In this document: piece by piece, positions 6,950-8,450 of the stretch
Numbering within the stretch: the stretch's first letter is position 1
Layout of the letters: each line of letters starts with the position of its first letter
NCBI GenBank assembly: GCA_964415605.1
Contig: CAYQBA010000190.1
Span: 1-8,450, forward strand
Direction: 5' to 3'
DNA from: UCB3 sp964415605
GTDB lineage: Bacteria; Chloroflexota; Anaerolineae; Epilineales; Epilineaceae
Length of the DNA: 8,450 nt
The notes under the pieces: model-generated
Databases searched by the model: none
Seen by the model: only the letters and a program-made list of their open reading frames with translations
Told to the model about the DNA's origin: nothing
Program-made: the position numbers and the translations under genes

Positions 6950-7723
6950 GAGGATCTGCGAGAGGAACTGGCGGGTGCGCTCGTGCCGCGGCGCCGTGAA
7001 GAAGGCCTCGGGCGGTGCCTCCTCGACCACGCGGCCCTCGTCGAGGAGCACGACCCGGTCGGCGACGGCGCGCGCGAAGCCCACCTCGTGCGTCACCACC
7101 ACCATCGTCATGCCGCTCTCGGCCAGGTCCTGCATGACCTCGAGGACCTCCTTGATCATCTCCGGGTCGAGCGCGCTGGTCGGCTCGTCGAACAGCATGA
7201 TCTTCGGCTGCATCGCCAGCGCGCGGGCGATGGCGACGCGCTGCTGCTGGCCGCCCGAGAGCTGCCCGGGGTACTTGTCGGCCTGCTCGGGGATGTGCAC
7301 CTGCGCCAGGAGATCACGGGCGATCGCCTCGGCCCGCTGACGGGGCCACTTGCGGACGTGGATCGGCGCCAGCGTGACGTTCTCGAGCACCGTCAGGTGG
7401 GGGAACAGGTTGAACTGCTGGAACACCATGCCGACCTCGCGGCGCACGGCCTCGATGTTCTTGACGTCGTGCGAGAGCTCGATGCCGTCGATGACGATGC
7501 GCCCACGGTCGTGAGGCTCCAGGCGGTTCAGCGTGCGCACGAACGTGCTCTTGCCCGAGCCCGAGGGGCCGAGGATCACCACGACCTCGCCGCGCTGGAC
7601 CGTCAGCGACACGCCGGCCAGGGCCTGGAAGTCGCCGAACCACTTCTCGACGCCTTCGGCCACGATGATCGGGCTCGCGTCCGGCGCCGGTCCGTCGGAT
7701 CGTGGATCGCGGTCTGGGCTCAT
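6947..7723 (-). CDS. aapP: Polar/general L-amino acid ABC transporter ATP-binding protein (AapP/BztD-like)
   Basis: This cytoplasmic ATPase powers an amino acid importer. It has 258 aa, normal for the family, and all nucleotide-binding motifs are intact: aromatic A-loop W28/F29, Walker A GPSGSGKS at 52-59, Q-loop Q102 (VFQQFNLFPH), signature LSGGQQQ at 155-161, Walker B IMLFDE ending with catalytic E180, D-loop SALD, and switch H212 (VTHE). The stretches VGMVFQQFNLFPHLTVLENV and IPEQADKYPGQLSGG and the FLSQIL terminus closely resemble AapP/BztD ATPases; GlnQ/HisP-type proteins are the alternative. The first 18 residues form a charged, Pro-rich leader. ATG at 7723 has AGGGGG six bases upstream (minus strand, 7735-7730) and overlaps the permease stop by four bases (ATGA). 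The symbol reflects family resemblance; the substrate is not proven. Confidence 0.92.
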   Translation of the reverse strand: MSPDRDPRSDGPAPDASPIIVAEGVEKWFGDFQALAGVSLTVQRGEVVVILGPSGSGKSTFVRTLNRLEPHDRGRIVIDGIELSHDVKNIEAVRREVGMVFQQFNLFPHLTVLENVTLAPIHVRKWPRQRAEAIARDLLAQVHIPEQADKYPGQLSGGQQQRVAIARALAMQPKIMLFDEPTSALDPEMIKEVLEVMQDLAESGMTMVVVTHEVGFARAVADRVVLLDEGRVVEEAPPEAFFTAPRHERTRQFLSQIL

Positions 7724-8450
7724 GCCGTTCCCCCTGCGTCGGCGCGCAGGCGGCGTTCGATCCGCCGGCTGGAGCGCGACATCGCGTAGCTGATGACGAA
7801 GAAGACGGCCGCGATGAAGACCAGCGTCTCGCGGAACGTCCCGATGAACTCCGGCTGGTTGGACACCGCGCGGGCGATGCCCAGCAGCTCGCGCAGGCCG
7901 AGGATGATCGCCAGCGCGGTGTTCTTGAACAGCGAGATGAGCTGCCCGACCATCGCCGGGACCACGGCCCGCAACGCCTGCGGCAAGACCACGCGGCGAT
8001 AGGTGCCGACGGGGCCCAGGCCGAGCGCGCGCGCCGCTTCGTACTGCCCGGCGCCGACCGCCGCCAGCCCGCCGCGCACGTCCTCGGCCACGTAGGCGGC
8101 CGTGAAGACCGCCAGCCCGGCAATGGCGCGCCACACGTCGCCCGGCCGGATGCCGTCGGGGAGCACCAGCGGGACGAGCAGCGACGCCATGTAGAGCACC
8201 GTCACGAGCGGTACGCCCCGCACGCCCTCGATGACCGCGACGCAAAGCCACCGGACGAGCGGCAGCCCGTCGCGCCGGCCGATCGCCAGGATGACGCCGA
8301 GCGGGAACGCCAGGACCAGCGCGGCCAGGGTCAGCGTCGCCGTCAGGAGCAGACCGCCCCATTGGTCCGGCGGCACCACGGCGGCGCCCGAGCCGCGCAG
8401 CACCACCCCCGCCGCGGGCAGGGCCAGCAGCCATGCCGCGCGCGTGGCCC
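7720..8450 (-). CDS. aapM: Amino acid ABC transporter permease (AapM/BztC-like), 5' end beyond right edge
   Basis: This inner-membrane permease subunit partners the downstream ATPase to import amino acids. The frame is open from the right edge, with about 242 visible residues. A GTG at 8406 could be mistaken for the start, but hydrophobic sequence (AWLLALPAAGVV) continues upstream of it and the motif PPDQWGGLLLT matches the middle of AapM/BztC-type permeases, so the true start lies outside. Visible membrane segments include LLLTATLTLAALVLAF, the stretch around VPLVTVLYMASLLVPLVL, AIAGLAVFTAAYVA, SLFKNTALAIILGL, and a C-terminal LVFIAAVFFVISYAM. The conserved EAA loop that docks the ATPase begins with EAARALG at 8040-8020 and ends in VVLPQA. 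The C-terminus is Arg-rich and cytosolic. The ATGA overlap with the ATPase gene shows a common operon. The partner permease (AapQ-type) and binding protein (AapJ-type) should lie to the right. Confidence 0.9.
   Translation of the reverse strand, partial: ATRAAWLLALPAAGVVLRGSGAAVVPPDQWGGLLLTATLTLAALVLAFPLGVILAIGRRDGLPLVRWLCVAVIEGVRGVPLVTVLYMASLLVPLVLPDGIRPGDVWRAIAGLAVFTAAYVAEDVRGGLAAVGAGQYEAARALGLGPVGTYRRVVLPQALRAVVPAMVGQLISLFKNTALAIILGLRELLGIARAVSNQPEFIGTFRETLVFIAAVFFVISYAMSRSSRRIERRLRADAGGTA

Noticed and set aside
8404..8406. GTG as the permease start codon
   Set aside because: Hydrophobic permease-like sequence continues in frame to the window edge, so this is an internal Val codon.
7724..8434. 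N-terminal extension of the transporter ATPase through the permease gene
   Set aside because: The extension is an out-of-frame reading of the permease. The ATPase starts at the ATG at 7723 with a good ribosome-binding site and normal family length.

Overview
The window is gene-dense and very GC-rich, with third codon positions almost always G or C, so it comes from a high-GC bacterium. The taxon is inference only. The style of the aminopeptidase N-terminus, of TsaD and of the short E2 recalls environmental Chloroflexota (Limnocylindria-like); Methylomirabilota/Rokubacteria or another high-GC lineage cannot be excluded. No rRNA, tRNA, CRISPR array, insertion sequence or prophage gene is visible.

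Left and centre (1-6944, + strand) hold six closely packed genes in one orientation. They are the C-terminal part of a 2-oxoacid dehydrogenase acyltransferase (E2, cut by the left edge), dihydrolipoamide dehydrogenase (E3, lpdA), a leucyl aminopeptidase (pepA, M17), lipoyl synthase (lipA), a PHP-domain phosphoesterase and tsaD (tRNA t6A synthesis). Gaps are 40 bp (E2/lpdA) and 71 bp (lpdA/pepA). The next three junctions are stop/start overlaps: 1 nt in TGATG for pepA/lipA, 4 nt in GTGA for lipA/PHP, and 4 nt in ATGA for PHP/tsaD. pepA-lipA-PHP-tsaD therefore looks like one translationally coupled unit. It is probably co-transcribed with the pyruvate-dehydrogenase-type genes unless the GC-rich hairpin after lpdA separates them.

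Right (6947-8450, - strand) holds the end of a polar amino acid ABC importer operon: a permease of the AapM/BztC type (5' end beyond the right edge), overlapping by 4 nt an ATPase of the AapP/BztD type. It converges on tsaD with only 2 bp between the stop codons, which form the palindrome TGACGTCA.

Functionally, E2 and E3 form the core and recycling enzyme of a lipoate-dependent complex, and LipA makes the lipoyl cofactor that E2 carries, so this pairing is coherent. PepA (peptide turnover), the PHP protein (probable small nucleotide or RNA phosphoesterase) and TsaD (tRNA modification) are housekeeping functions linked by position. I see no convincing new biological system. The points most worth a second look are a 51-residue C-terminal extension on LipA, a roughly 22-residue insertion in TsaD, the coupled pepA-lipA-PHP-tsaD arrangement, and small structural elements at the gene junctions.
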